In this document: positions 22,988-30,697 of the stretch, piece by piece | Numbering within the stretch: position 1 is the first letter of the stretch | Layout: each line of letters begins with the position of its first letter | Program-made: the position numbers and the translations under genes | Notes under the pieces: model-generated | Told to the model about the DNA's origin: nothing | What the model saw: the letters and a program-made list of their open reading frames with translations, nothing else | Database searches by the model: none | DNA from: Bacteroidota bacterium | GTDB taxonomy: Bacteria; Bacteroidota; Ignavibacteria; UBA10030; UBA6906 | Direction: 5' to 3' | Assembly: GCA_030835135.1 (NCBI GenBank) | Contig: JAUQWO010000019.1 | Coordinates: 1 to 38,053, forward strand | DNA: 38,053 nucleotides

Positions 22988-25597
22988 ATGACCCGACCAA
23001 TGCTGTTCCCGCTGGTGACCGTCGCCGTCGCCGCGCTTATCCTCGCGCTCGGAGGATGCAGCGGTGGGGCGGAAGATACCACGACGCTGGACAGCGTTCT
23101 CACGCGGACAGAAGCGCTCGTTGAAGCCGGGAAGGACCGTGACGCACGGCAGTATCTGCATGCCGCGCTCATGACGCGCACGGACATCCGTGAGGGGAAG
23201 GCAACGGCAGCAGGATCGCGTATGCTTGCCGAGCTGTACACCGCATCAGCGTTCTACGACAGCGCGCACGTGTTCTACGAACGGGCCGCGGACGCGTACC
23301 GGGGACTCGCCCAGCGCGGCAATGCCTATGCCATGGTGATCGCAGCGGGAGAACTGGACATCCGTTCCGGCCGGCCCGACCGCGCGCGGCTTCAGTACGA
23401 GGAGGCGTTACGTCTCGCACAGGTGTTCGGCGACAGTGCTTCCGCGCATGCGCTGCGGCTGGCACTGATCCCGGTGTATGCGATGCTGGAGGACCGCGAC
23501 GCGGAACGCGATGCCCTGTCGCGGTTGTACACCACCGCGCGCTCGCATCAGGACCGCGGCGGTGAAGCAGCGATCGAGTACGCGGCCGGACTCGCGAGTG
23601 CCGGCCGTGGCGCGAACGACGAGGCGGCGGCAGCATTCCTCCGCACCGTAACGCTTGCGGACGGGGCTGGCGATTCCCTGCTGGCGACGAAGGCACTGAT
23701 GCAGGTGGGGATCGTACTGGACCGCACGGGTCAGACGCATGATGCGCTGGCCACGTTCGGGAGTGCCCTCTCGCGCTCGTCGCTTCTCCGGTACCACACG
23801 GACCTCGCGGCCGAATTGCTCGTCCGCGTCGGCAATCTCTATCTCCGCGGCCGCGACGTTGCCCAGGCCACGCGCTTCTTCCGATCGGCAGAGAAGATCG
23901 CGAATGCCTCACAGGATGCTCTGCTCGAAGCATATCTGATGATGCAGATGGGCCATGCCGCCCTTGCCACGGACAAAACCGCCGCGCTCCAGAGCTATCG
24001 TTCGGCCTACGACCAGTTCCGGTCGTTCCGGTATGCCCCGGGGACCGCATATGCGCTTTCGACCCTCGCAGCCGTCGCGGAGCGGGAGAACCGGCTCACC
24101 GATGCACTTCAACTTGCGACGGCCGCGGTTGCCGAGGAGGAACGGACTTTGGCCGTCCGCGCACCGTCGTCGCTGTACCGCGACTGTGAACGGTCCTCAT
24201 TGTTTGAACCCGACGAGGAACCGTCGCAACAGCTCGTTGCCCTCCTCCTTCAGTTAAGCAGGACCGACGAGGCCTTCGTCGCGCAACAACGGCGGAACTC
24301 TCGGGCCATGATGCGGCGGTTGAGTCCGGGTGTGTTCAGGACCGGCGCAGCGGATCCGGATTCCGTGCTGGCGTTCTGTGCCGATCAGCAGGCCCTGCAT
24401 CGCGGTGCGGAATGGCAGCAGGAGTTCGTGCTGACGCGAGCATCGTCGCATATCACGGTGCGCGAAGACATCCTTGGCGTGATGGAGCGTACGAGGACCG
24501 GCGTGGCGGAGGCAGCAGAGGATCTTGTGCGCCTCGCGCCAGCGTTCCTGCCGCTTGCGCGGGTGTCGGGAGAGATGCCGGCCGATGTGCAGAAACGTGT
24601 GCCGCCGAACAGCGCACTGCTCACGTTCATTCCCGGAAGACGATCCGTCTCCGTTGTGGTCATCACCCCGGCGGGGAGCACGGTCCGCGTGTCCATTCAG
24701 CCGGTGGCAAAGATCGTTTCCGCGATCGAGGCCTACCTGTCGGCGTTGCGCGCGCAGACTGTTGATGGTGAAGGGGGAGGGAAGCCCAAACCTGCCCAGG
24801 GGGTGGAACTGCAAACGCTCACACGGACGCTGTACGAAGCATTGCTCCTGCCGGTGGATCCGTTGCTGAAGCCCGGGACGCGTCTGTTCGTGTTGTTCCC
24901 CGAGGGGATGCCGCCGTTCCCGATCCATGCGTTGCGGCGGGCACCGATGCCGGGTTCGCCGTATCTCATCGAGCGGTTCCCGGTGCAGTACCTGACGGAC
25001 CTGCGCTTCCCGTCCGTCCATACGCCGGCTGTTCCCACGGTGGTCGCCTGTGCGGGCTTTGCCGGGTCGTCGACGTGGGATGTGGAGTACGAGTTGCGGG
25101 ATGTCCGGTTTTTCTTCAAGGATGCCCGGATGCTGTTCCACCGGGACGTGACGCTGGATTCCGTCCGCGCGGTGCGTTCGGATGTGCTGCACTGCGCACT
25201 GCAGATGCAGTTCGGCGTCCGGTCACCATTGGCGGGCAGGTTCTTCCTGTCGGATGGCGCATCGCAGGAAGGGGGTCATGCGTATCCCCTGACCACGCTC
25301 ACGACGTTCCCTTCCGCGCGGATCGTGGTGATGTCGTCGCTCACAGCGGGACTGCCGTCCTTCGATCCGCTGGTACCGTTCGCACTCGGGACGAACGGCA
25401 CGGGATCGATCGTCATGAACGTGTTCATGCCGACGCGTGGTGCGAAGAAAGCGTTCGGGGAATTGTTCTATACAGCGTTGTTGCAGGGACTGACCGCGGA
25501 GGACGCGGTGCAGAAGGCACAGGTGGAGATGATCAGGGGGAAGCAGTTTGCCACGCCGGCATCGTGGGCAGGGTACATGGCGTGGACCATGAATTAA
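22988..25597 (+). CDS. lipoprotein with TPR-like repeats and a degenerate CHAT domain
   Basis: 869 aa. The signal ends in LALGGC with the lipid Cys at 24, so it is anchored in a membrane. Residues about 35-430 are TPR-like helical repeats. The C-terminal third has the full CHAT (caspase-like) pattern: the strand before the catalytic His reads VLHCALQMQF, the strand before the catalytic Cys reads RIVVMSSLTAGL, and the end has the usual LLQGLTAEDAVQKAQ and SWAGYMAW. In active CHAT proteins these read HxATHG and LSACETG; here His is Gln739 and Cys is Leu785, so protease activity is very unlikely. GAGGAGGAG lies before ATG 22988. Likely a scaffold or pseudoenzyme of envelope function. Confidence 0.88.
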   Translation: MTRPMLFPLVTVAVAALILALGGCSGGAEDTTTLDSVLTRTEALVEAGKDRDARQYLHAALMTRTDIREGKATAAGSRMLAELYTASAFYDSAHVFYERAADAYRGLAQRGNAYAMVIAAGELDIRSGRPDRARLQYEEALRLAQVFGDSASAHALRLALIPVYAMLEDRDAERDALSRLYTTARSHQDRGGEAAIEYAAGLASAGRGANDEAAAAFLRTVTLADGAGDSLLATKALMQVGIVLDRTGQTHDALATFGSALSRSSLLRYHTDLAAELLVRVGNLYLRGRDVAQATRFFRSAEKIANASQDALLEAYLMMQMGHAALATDKTAALQSYRSAYDQFRSFRYAPGTAYALSTLAAVAERENRLTDALQLATAAVAEEERTLAVRAPSSLYRDCERSSLFEPDEEPSQQLVALLLQLSRTDEAFVAQQRRNSRAMMRRLSPGVFRTGAADPDSVLAFCADQQALHRGAEWQQEFVLTRASSHITVREDILGVMERTRTGVAEAAEDLVRLAPAFLPLARVSGEMPADVQKRVPPNSALLTFIPGRRSVSVVVITPAGSTVRVSIQPVAKIVSAIEAYLSALRAQTVDGEGGGKPKPAQGVELQTLTRTLYEALLLPVDPLLKPGTRLFVLFPEGMPPFPIHALRRAPMPGSPYLIERFPVQYLTDLRFPSVHTPAVPTVVACAGFAGSSTWDVEYELRDVRFFFKDARMLFHRDVTLDSVRAVRSDVLHCALQMQFGVRSPLAGRFFLSDGASQEGGHAYPLTTLTTFPSARIVVMSSLTAGLPSFDPLVPFALGTNGTGSIVMNVFMPTRGAKKAFGELFYTALLQGLTAEDAVQKAQVEMIRGKQFATPASWAGYMAWTMN

Positions 25598-25632
25598 GAA
25601 TGAAGAACTAAGAATTCTTAGTTCTTAATTCT
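25591..25632. terminator. heptamer palindrome between convergent genes
   Basis: Six seven-base units: GAATTAA (whose TAA is the CHAT gene stop), GAATGAA, GAACTAA, then GAATTCT, TAGTTCT, TAATTCT. The left three are the near reverse complement of the right three, giving a perfect 24-bp palindrome at 25603-25626 extended to 36 bp with one mismatch. T-rich on both sides, lying 6 bp from the stop of the opposite gene: a good bidirectional terminator candidate. Confidence 0.65.
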
Positions 25633-25638
25633 GCTTTC

Positions 25639-26517
25639 CTACCGGCGGCGTACTTTGATGCTGCCGAGTCCGGAGTCGATGTTGATGTTCATCCGTCCCT
25701 GGGCCTTATGATAGTTCGATGAGATGTACTGATTCTCACCGTCGGGTTGAAAGTCCTGATCGCAATCCAGGCGCGAGACCCAGCTATTCTCATAGATGAT
25801 CCGGGCGCCGATCTCTTCCGGGATGATGATCGTGACGAGCCCCAGGCCCACCTCGATGTCCACGTCCACTTCGTTCTTCAGTGCCCCGCCGAAGTCGAGC
25901 GTATAGGATCCCATCCCACCCTGGAAGCGGAGGTGGCGGAAGTTGGCGTTGCCGAGGTTGCGTGCGTCGAACTTGCTCACCCCCGACTCGATGTTCATGT
26001 TCTCGATCGTTCCGTCGTTCTCCTGGTCGAACGCAAGCGTGACATCGCTGGCGCCGGTGGAGAGGTTGAAGTCCTTCACCTGCAGGCCGGACAGATTGAA
26101 ATCGCCCCGGCCCACGCCCAGTTCGATTTCGAACGAGATCGGGATCGCATCGGTGAATTTCAGGAACCACTTTCCTTTGTCGAACCGGTCGAGGTTGAAG
26201 GAATAGTGATTGCCGTTCTTCTCCATCTTCTGTTCGCCGAGCGTCATCTCCAGGAACCCGATGCGGTTCCGGATGGCGTACTCGACATCCATCACATTGC
26301 TTTCTTCCTTCTCGGAGGAGGCTTCGGCGGTGAGGATCTTGCCCGACTCTCCCCGTCCGATCAGCACCGTGCCGAACGCGGAGGAAAGGTTGACCTTCAG
26401 CTCCTTCTCGGTGGTGCGTCCGATCTCGCGGTTGACAGCCCCCTTTTCTCCGGAGAGGGCGGGGGTGGCCGCAAGGAGAGCCGTACAGGCCAGCGCTATG
26501 ATGGGTACTGAACGCAT
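25639..26517 (-). CDS. exported beta-helix (toast-rack / LiaF-like) protein
   Basis: 292 aa. Signal peptide (MRSVPIIALACTALLAATPALS) then a conserved N-terminal segment (VNREIGRTTEKELKVNLSSAFGTVLIGRGES) and a run of short parallel strands (GDFNLSGLQVKDFNLSTGASDVTLAF, IESGVSKFDARNLGNANF, GGMGSYTLDFGG) as in the toast-rack/DUF2154 and LiaF C-terminal beta-helix domains. Ends with VDIEVGLGLVTIIIPEEIGARI and GLGSIKVRRR. Such domains are linked to envelope-stress and adhesin-like roles, but no partner is proven here. It follows the ECF sigma gene by 142 bp, and is likely its target or partner. The AACATT / TACTAT pair at 26531-26558 is a weak candidate ECF promoter. Confidence 0.78.
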   Translation of the reverse strand: MRSVPIIALACTALLAATPALSGEKGAVNREIGRTTEKELKVNLSSAFGTVLIGRGESGKILTAEASSEKEESNVMDVEYAIRNRIGFLEMTLGEQKMEKNGNHYSFNLDRFDKGKWFLKFTDAIPISFEIELGVGRGDFNLSGLQVKDFNLSTGASDVTLAFDQENDGTIENMNIESGVSKFDARNLGNANFRHLRFQGGMGSYTLDFGGALKNEVDVDIEVGLGLVTIIIPEEIGARIIYENSWVSRLDCDQDFQPDGENQYISSNYHKAQGRMNINIDSGLGSIKVRRR

Positions 26518-26659
26518 GGTGTTCTCTTTAATAGTACGGCGGCCCATCCGGGAATGTTGCACGGGCAGCGGGTCCGGTATGTGGTCCGGCCATGGACCGG
26601 CGTCACGGGAAGCAGGAAACAGCCGGACGACCGGTGCCATGCCGGGGATGCCGGCCGTG

Positions 26660-27319
26660 TCAGTAGTGCCGGATCTGATGGCGAAGTTGCTTATACAGAA
26701 GCTCGCGGGCACGGAAGATATGGGCCTTGACGGTCCCGATCGGCAGTTTGAGCATATCCGCGATCTCTTCATAGGACCGTTCGTCGCTGTGGCGCAGCAT
26801 GATCACGCGGCGGTATTTTTCGGGGAGCTGATCGATGGCGGATTTCAGCATCACCGCCCGCTGGTCACTGATCAGCTCTTTGTCCGCTTCGTAGGAATCG
26901 TCAGGGAGTTCGAAGGTGTAGTCGCTGTCCTTCGATTCTATCGGCTTGTCGATCGAGTACATCTGCAGCTTCCGCTTGCGGATGTAATCGATGGAATTAT
27001 TGGTGGCGATCTTGTACAGCCACGTGGAAAAGGCGAACTCTTCGTTGAAATTCTTCAGTGAAGCGAAGGCCTTGATGAACGCCTCCTGGGTCAGGTCCTC
27101 CACCTGCTCCCGGTCGTGTACCATGCGGAAGATGAAACTGAAGATGGCATCGTGGTACTTCTTCATCAGCCGGGTGTACGCCGCATCATCACCGCCGAGG
27201 GCCTCCTTGATGAGCTGGGAGTCCTCGGCACGGGAGTCCAACCGTCTCTGTTCCCTGGGATCAACGGAAGGGGCGGGTGCCGGACGGGACATCTGGGATG
27301 TGGATCGGGTGCGGGGCAT
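26660..27319 (-). CDS. ECF-type RNA polymerase sigma factor
   Basis: 219 aa. After a variable Pro/Arg-rich N-terminus (about 35 residues) come sigma region 2 (DAAYTRLMKKYHDAIFSFIFRMV, EDLTQEAFIKAF, FSTWLYKIATNNSIDYIRK) and region 4 (DQLPEKYRRVIMLRHSDERSYEEIADML, PIGTVKAHIFRARELL). Regions 1.1 and 3 are absent, so it is an ECF factor. Directs transcription of a stress or envelope regulon. No anti-sigma gene adjoins it; the neighbour is a beta-helix exported protein. Promoter at 27332-27360 predicts a leader of only about 6 nt before ATG 27319; no Shine-Dalgarno. An internal ATG at codon 10 is an alternative. Confidence 0.93.
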   Translation of the reverse strand: MPRTRSTSQMSRPAPAPSVDPREQRRLDSRAEDSQLIKEALGGDDAAYTRLMKKYHDAIFSFIFRMVHDREQVEDLTQEAFIKAFASLKNFNEEFAFSTWLYKIATNNSIDYIRKRKLQMYSIDKPIESKDSDYTFELPDDSYEADKELISDQRAVMLKSAIDQLPEKYRRVIMLRHSDERSYEEIADMLKLPIGTVKAHIFRARELLYKQLRHQIRHY

Positions 27320-27331
27320 AGGATCGTGAAA

Positions 27332-27360
27332 AAGTTACAGAAAAGGGTCATAAGGTGCAA
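27332..27360 (-). promoter_or_regulatory. promoter of the ECF sigma gene
   Basis: Minus strand TTGCAC (27360-27355), 17 nt, TAACTT (27337-27332). Back to back with the tmk promoter, the two -35 boxes 9 bp apart. The box looks housekeeping-type, so autoregulation by the ECF factor is not evident. Confidence 0.55.
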
Positions 27361-27369
27361 GGCAACCCG

Positions 27370-27398
27370 TTGCTTCGCTTGGTGAAAATCCGTACGTT
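27370..27398 (+). promoter_or_regulatory. promoter of tmk-ctp-tauE
   Basis: TTGCTT (27370-27375), 17 nt, TACGTT (27393-27398). Only five bases separate the -10 from the tmk ATG at 27404, so the start of transcription should coincide with the ATG: a predicted leaderless mRNA, in agreement with the absence of a Shine-Dalgarno. Confidence 0.5.
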
Positions 27399-27403
27399 AT
27401 TTC

Positions 27404-28033
27404 ATGTTTCTGACACTGGAAGGCATAGATTTCTCGGGTAAAAGCACACAGGCGAAGATGCTTGTGGACGCCCTCTCAGCTGAGAGGGCTGTCTGCTTTT
27501 TGCGAGAGCCCGGCGGGACACCGATCTCCGAGCGGATCCGGACCATCCTGCTGGACAAGAAGAACCTTGAGCTGACGGACCGAGCGGAACTGCTCCTGTT
27601 CTCCGCCAGCCGCGCACAGCTCGTAGCAGGGGTCATCCGGCCCGCGCTCGCACGGGGCGAGATCGTGATCTGTGACCGGTATTACGACTCCACGACGGCG
27701 TATCAGGGTGCGGGACGCGGACTCCCGATGGATGCGGTCCGTGCCATCAATGCCTTCGCCACGGACGGACTCGCTCCCGATCTGACGCTCTTCATCGATA
27801 TTCCGGTGGACGAGATCGAGCGGCGGCGAGCAGCGGCTGGCAAGGGGTTCGACCGCATGGAAGCCGCGGGCAGGGAGTTCTTCCGGCGGGTCCGGGACGG
27901 CTATTGTGCACTTGCGGCGGCCGAACCGCACCGGTTCGTGCGCATCGACGGTACGCGCACACCCGGGGATGTGCACGCAGAGGTCATGGCGGCACTGACA
28001 GCGTCACCACTGTACCAGCTCCACACTCCATGA
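27404..28033 (+). CDS. tmk: thymidylate kinase
   Basis: Phosphorylates dTMP to dTDP. 209 aa. P-loop EGIDFSGKSTQ at 6-16, the REPGGTP motif near 34 and the DRYYDSTTAYQGAGRGLP segment (base and phosphate binding) are the family signatures. The usual arginine-rich lid is short. No Shine-Dalgarno; predicted leaderless from the promoter just before. Its stop overlaps an upstream ATG of the next gene. Confidence 0.96.
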   Translation: MFLTLEGIDFSGKSTQAKMLVDALSAERAVCFLREPGGTPISERIRTILLDKKNLELTDRAELLLFSASRAQLVAGVIRPALARGEIVICDRYYDSTTAYQGAGRGLPMDAVRAINAFATDGLAPDLTLFIDIPVDEIERRRAAAGKGFDRMEAAGREFFRRVRDGYCALAAAEPHRFVRIDGTRTPGDVHAEVMAALTASPLYQLHTP

Positions 28034-28044
28034 TGAGGGATCGC

Positions 28045-29712
28045 ATGAAGGCGGCAACGAGGAAGACCGGAGACCAACGCATCGCAGCGGCAGGCATCAT
28101 CGCGGTGGCACTGCTGTTCACGGGATTCATGATGGCACCCGACAGCGACATGCTCCTGAAGATCAGCAAGAGCATCGACGTGTTCGGGCGCGTGTACAAA
28201 GAGGTGGCCACCAGTTACGTGGATGAGATCGACCCCGAGAAGTTCATGGAGGCCGGCGTCGAGGGGATGCTGGGCACCCTCGATCCGTACACCGTGTACA
28301 TCGGCAAGGACGATGGCGATGAAGTGGACCTCATGACCAGCGGGAAGTACGGCGGCATCGGCGTGACGATCGGGACGCGCGATGGTTCCGTGCGCGTGAT
28401 CTCGGTGATGGACGGCTATTCCGCGCAGCGTCAGGGGATCGTGCCGGGTGACCGGTTCATCGAGATCGGCGGTACGAAGGTGGACGGATTGAAACCCGAC
28501 GAGATCCGGGGACTCACGCGCGGCGATCCGGGCAGCGAGGTGAAGGTCCTCGTCGAGCGAGACGGTGACGCGAAGCCACTGGAGTTCGTCCTCATCCGCG
28601 AGGAGATCCAGGTGAAGAACGTCACCTACAGCGGGATGCTCGAGAATGGCATCGGCTACGTGCGCCTGGAACGGTTCTCGCGCCGCGCGGGCGATGAGGT
28701 CCGCCAGGCCATCAAGGAATTGAAGCTCAGCGGTGAGTTGAAGGGATTGGTACTCGACCTGCGCGGGAACCCCGGCGGGCTCCTCGATGCCGCCGTAGAT
28801 GTGGTGAGCAAATTCGTACCGCGCGGAAGCCTCGTGGTGAGCACACGCGGACGCCGGCAGGAAGCGGACAAGAAGTACGCGTCCACCGAGGAGCCGCTGG
28901 TGCCGTCGGTCCCGCTCGTCGTCCTGACGGACCGGAACAGCGCCAGCGCCAGCGAGATCGTGGCCGGGAGCCTGCAGGATATGGACCGCGCGCTCATCGT
29001 GGGCACGCGTTCCTTCGGCAAAGGACTCGTGCAGACGATCGTTCCGTTGAACTACGGCGCGCAGCTGAAGATCACGACGGCACGGTATTACATCCCGAGC
29101 GGTCGGAGCATTCAGGAGATCGATTACATGCACCGCGACAAGAACGGGGTGTTCACCGTGACCCCGGACAGTCTGCGCCGCGAATTCAAGACCGTGCACG
29201 GCCGGAAGGTGTACGAACGCGGTGGGATCTCCCCCGATTCTGCCGTGGAGTTCCACACCATGGGCCCGATGGTCCGCGAGCTCATACGGAAGGCCCTGCT
29301 CTTCAAGTTCGCCAACCGGTATGTGAATGAGCATCCGAAGGATTCCATCACCGCCGTGACCCCGGCCATCCTGGCGTCGTTCAAGGCGTTCCTGGAGAAA
29401 GAGAAGTTCGACTTCCAGGAGGACAGCGAGAAGCATGTGGGCGAGTTGAAGCGGATCGCCGACAACGCGCATTACAGCGCGGACATCCTGCGCGACATCG
29501 ACCAGCTCCAGAAGGCGCTGCAGAAGGAAAAGGAGCGGGGCTTCGAGCGGTATGAGAAGGAGATCGCCGACGAACTGCACATCGAGTTGATGGCGCGCGT
29601 GAAGGGCGAGCGCGGCCGCATCGAGGCGTCGTTCCGGACGGATCCGCAGCTCAGCGCGGCCCTCGGACTGCTGCAGAGCAAGAAAGAATTCTCACGCCGG
29701 ATCGGCGGATAG
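28045..29712 (+). CDS. S41 family C-terminal processing peptidase (CtpA/Prc-like)
   Basis: 555-aa exported Ser-Lys protease. N-terminal signal anchor (about residues 13-30), then SYVDEIDPEKFMEAGVEGMLGTLDPYTVY, a PDZ domain (GGIGVTIG to LTRGDPGSEVKVLV), and the S41 fold with DLRGNPGG, catalytic Ser301 in NSASASEIVAG and Lys326 in SFGKGLVQ (25 residues apart, as in Prc). The C-terminal 120 residues are charged and helical. I preferred ATG 28045 because GAGG is six bases before it; the ATG pair at 28030/28033 overlapping the tmk stop is the alternative. Removes C-terminal tails of envelope proteins; may affect cell-wall or T9SS cargo (inference). Confidence 0.93.
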   Translation: MKAATRKTGDQRIAAAGIIAVALLFTGFMMAPDSDMLLKISKSIDVFGRVYKEVATSYVDEIDPEKFMEAGVEGMLGTLDPYTVYIGKDDGDEVDLMTSGKYGGIGVTIGTRDGSVRVISVMDGYSAQRQGIVPGDRFIEIGGTKVDGLKPDEIRGLTRGDPGSEVKVLVERDGDAKPLEFVLIREEIQVKNVTYSGMLENGIGYVRLERFSRRAGDEVRQAIKELKLSGELKGLVLDLRGNPGGLLDAAVDVVSKFVPRGSLVVSTRGRRQEADKKYASTEEPLVPSVPLVVLTDRNSASASEIVAGSLQDMDRALIVGTRSFGKGLVQTIVPLNYGAQLKITTARYYIPSGRSIQEIDYMHRDKNGVFTVTPDSLRREFKTVHGRKVYERGGISPDSAVEFHTMGPMVRELIRKALLFKFANRYVNEHPKDSITAVTPAILASFKAFLEKEKFDFQEDSEKHVGELKRIADNAHYSADILRDIDQLQKALQKEKERGFERYEKEIADELHIELMARVKGERGRIEASFRTDPQLSAALGLLQSKKEFSRRIGG

Positions 29713-29722
29713 GACCGCAACC

Positions 29723-30526
29723 ATGGAACTGCTTCACGTGATCCTCCTGTTGGTCGGCGGGTGCTGCGCCGGGTTCCTGGCTGGCTTTTTTGGGGTCGGC
29801 GGCGGGATCGTCCTCGTCCCCATGCTCCTGGTCTACTATCAGGCCACGAATGTCACGTCGCTGGTCTCCACGCACATGGCCTTTGCCACGAGCCTGTTGA
29901 TCATCGTGTTCGCCTCCCTGTCGTCGGCCTACCAGTACCGGAGGAATGGCCACGTGGTGTGGAAGGCGGTGGTCTGGATGGGCGCAACGAGTGTTGCCGG
30001 CGGACTGATCGGTGCTGTGCTCGCGGGGGGAATGCAGGGGAAGTCGCTGCGCCAGATCTTCGCCGGCGTGGTGATCGTGTCCGCGCTGCGCATGCTCATG
30101 GAAACGCGCAAGCCGAAAATCGAGGAGATGCCGCCACTCCAGGTGCCGTCACTGCTCGGGACGGGATTCGTTGTCGGACTGCTGTCCGCATTTGCCGGAG
30201 TAGGGGGTGGGGTCCTGTCAGTTCCGGTGATGAACTCGTTGTTGAAATTCCCGTTGAAGAAAGCTCTCGGGACCTCCAGCGCAACGATCGTCATCACCGC
30301 GCTCGCCGCCGGCACGGGGTATGTGATCCGGGGTTGGTCGAATACGCTCGTGCCCGAGGGGACGCTGGGGTACGTGGACTGGCTCACGGCGTTGCCGCTG
30401 ATCGCGGGGTCCATTCCCATGGCGGCGGTTGGTGCGCAGGTCGCGAACAAGATGAAAGCCACACGGCTGAAACAGATCTTTGCCCTGTTCCTGCTCGTGA
30501 TCGCGATGAAGCTGTTGCTGTTCTGA
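29723..30526 (+). CDS. TauE/SafE family sulfite exporter-like permease
   Basis: 267 aa, about eight membrane helices in two related halves. The first half has GFFGVGGGIVLVPMLL and the second GLLSAFAGVGGGVLSVPVMNSLL, the paired Gly-rich motifs of the TauE/SafE (DUF81) family, which export sulfite, sulfonates or other anions across the inner membrane. The actual substrate cannot be told. It starts 10 bp after the peptidase gene and is the last gene of the tmk-peptidase-permease unit; the hairpin at 30530-30559 follows. Confidence 0.92.
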   Translation: MELLHVILLLVGGCCAGFLAGFFGVGGGIVLVPMLLVYYQATNVTSLVSTHMAFATSLLIIVFASLSSAYQYRRNGHVVWKAVVWMGATSVAGGLIGAVLAGGMQGKSLRQIFAGVVIVSALRMLMETRKPKIEEMPPLQVPSLLGTGFVVGLLSAFAGVGGGVLSVPVMNSLLKFPLKKALGTSSATIVITALAAGTGYVIRGWSNTLVPEGTLGYVDWLTALPLIAGSIPMAAVGAQVANKMKATRLKQIFALFLLVIAMKLLLF

Positions 30527-30529
30527 CAT

Positions 30530-30559
30530 CCGTGACCCGTTCTGAACGGGGTTTCACGG
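30530..30559. terminator. hairpin after the TauE permease gene
   Basis: Stem CCGTGA-CCCGTT, loop CTG, stem AACGGG, bulge GTT, TCACGG: two 6-bp stems, three bases after the permease stop. No T-run directly after. The rest of the 30560-30697 spacer, between convergent genes, holds nothing else that I can identify. Confidence 0.45.
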
Positions 30560-30697
30560 CAGGATCGGAAGTCCCCCTTTGCAGATCATTGTTCTCGACA
30601 GGTCCGACGGTGAACCCGCCGGGCGTGTCTTCGTCTCCGGATCTGCCGCACTGTCCCCGCCTGCTGCGTGCTCTGGAACCAACCAGCCGTTTCCATA

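Noticed and set aside
22988-25597. Active CHAT protease and defence role
   Set aside because: Gln739 and Leu785 replace the catalytic His and Cys, and there is no gasdermin, CRISPR or other defence neighbour.
26531-26560. ECF-sigma promoter before the beta-helix gene
   Set aside because: AACATT and TACTAT lie 16 nt apart, but the match is too weak to list as a feature; mentioned only as a lead.
27901-29580. A 559-codon open frame opposite the S41 peptidase
   Set aside because: Same explanation; the plus strand encodes a clear protease with catalytic Ser and Lys.
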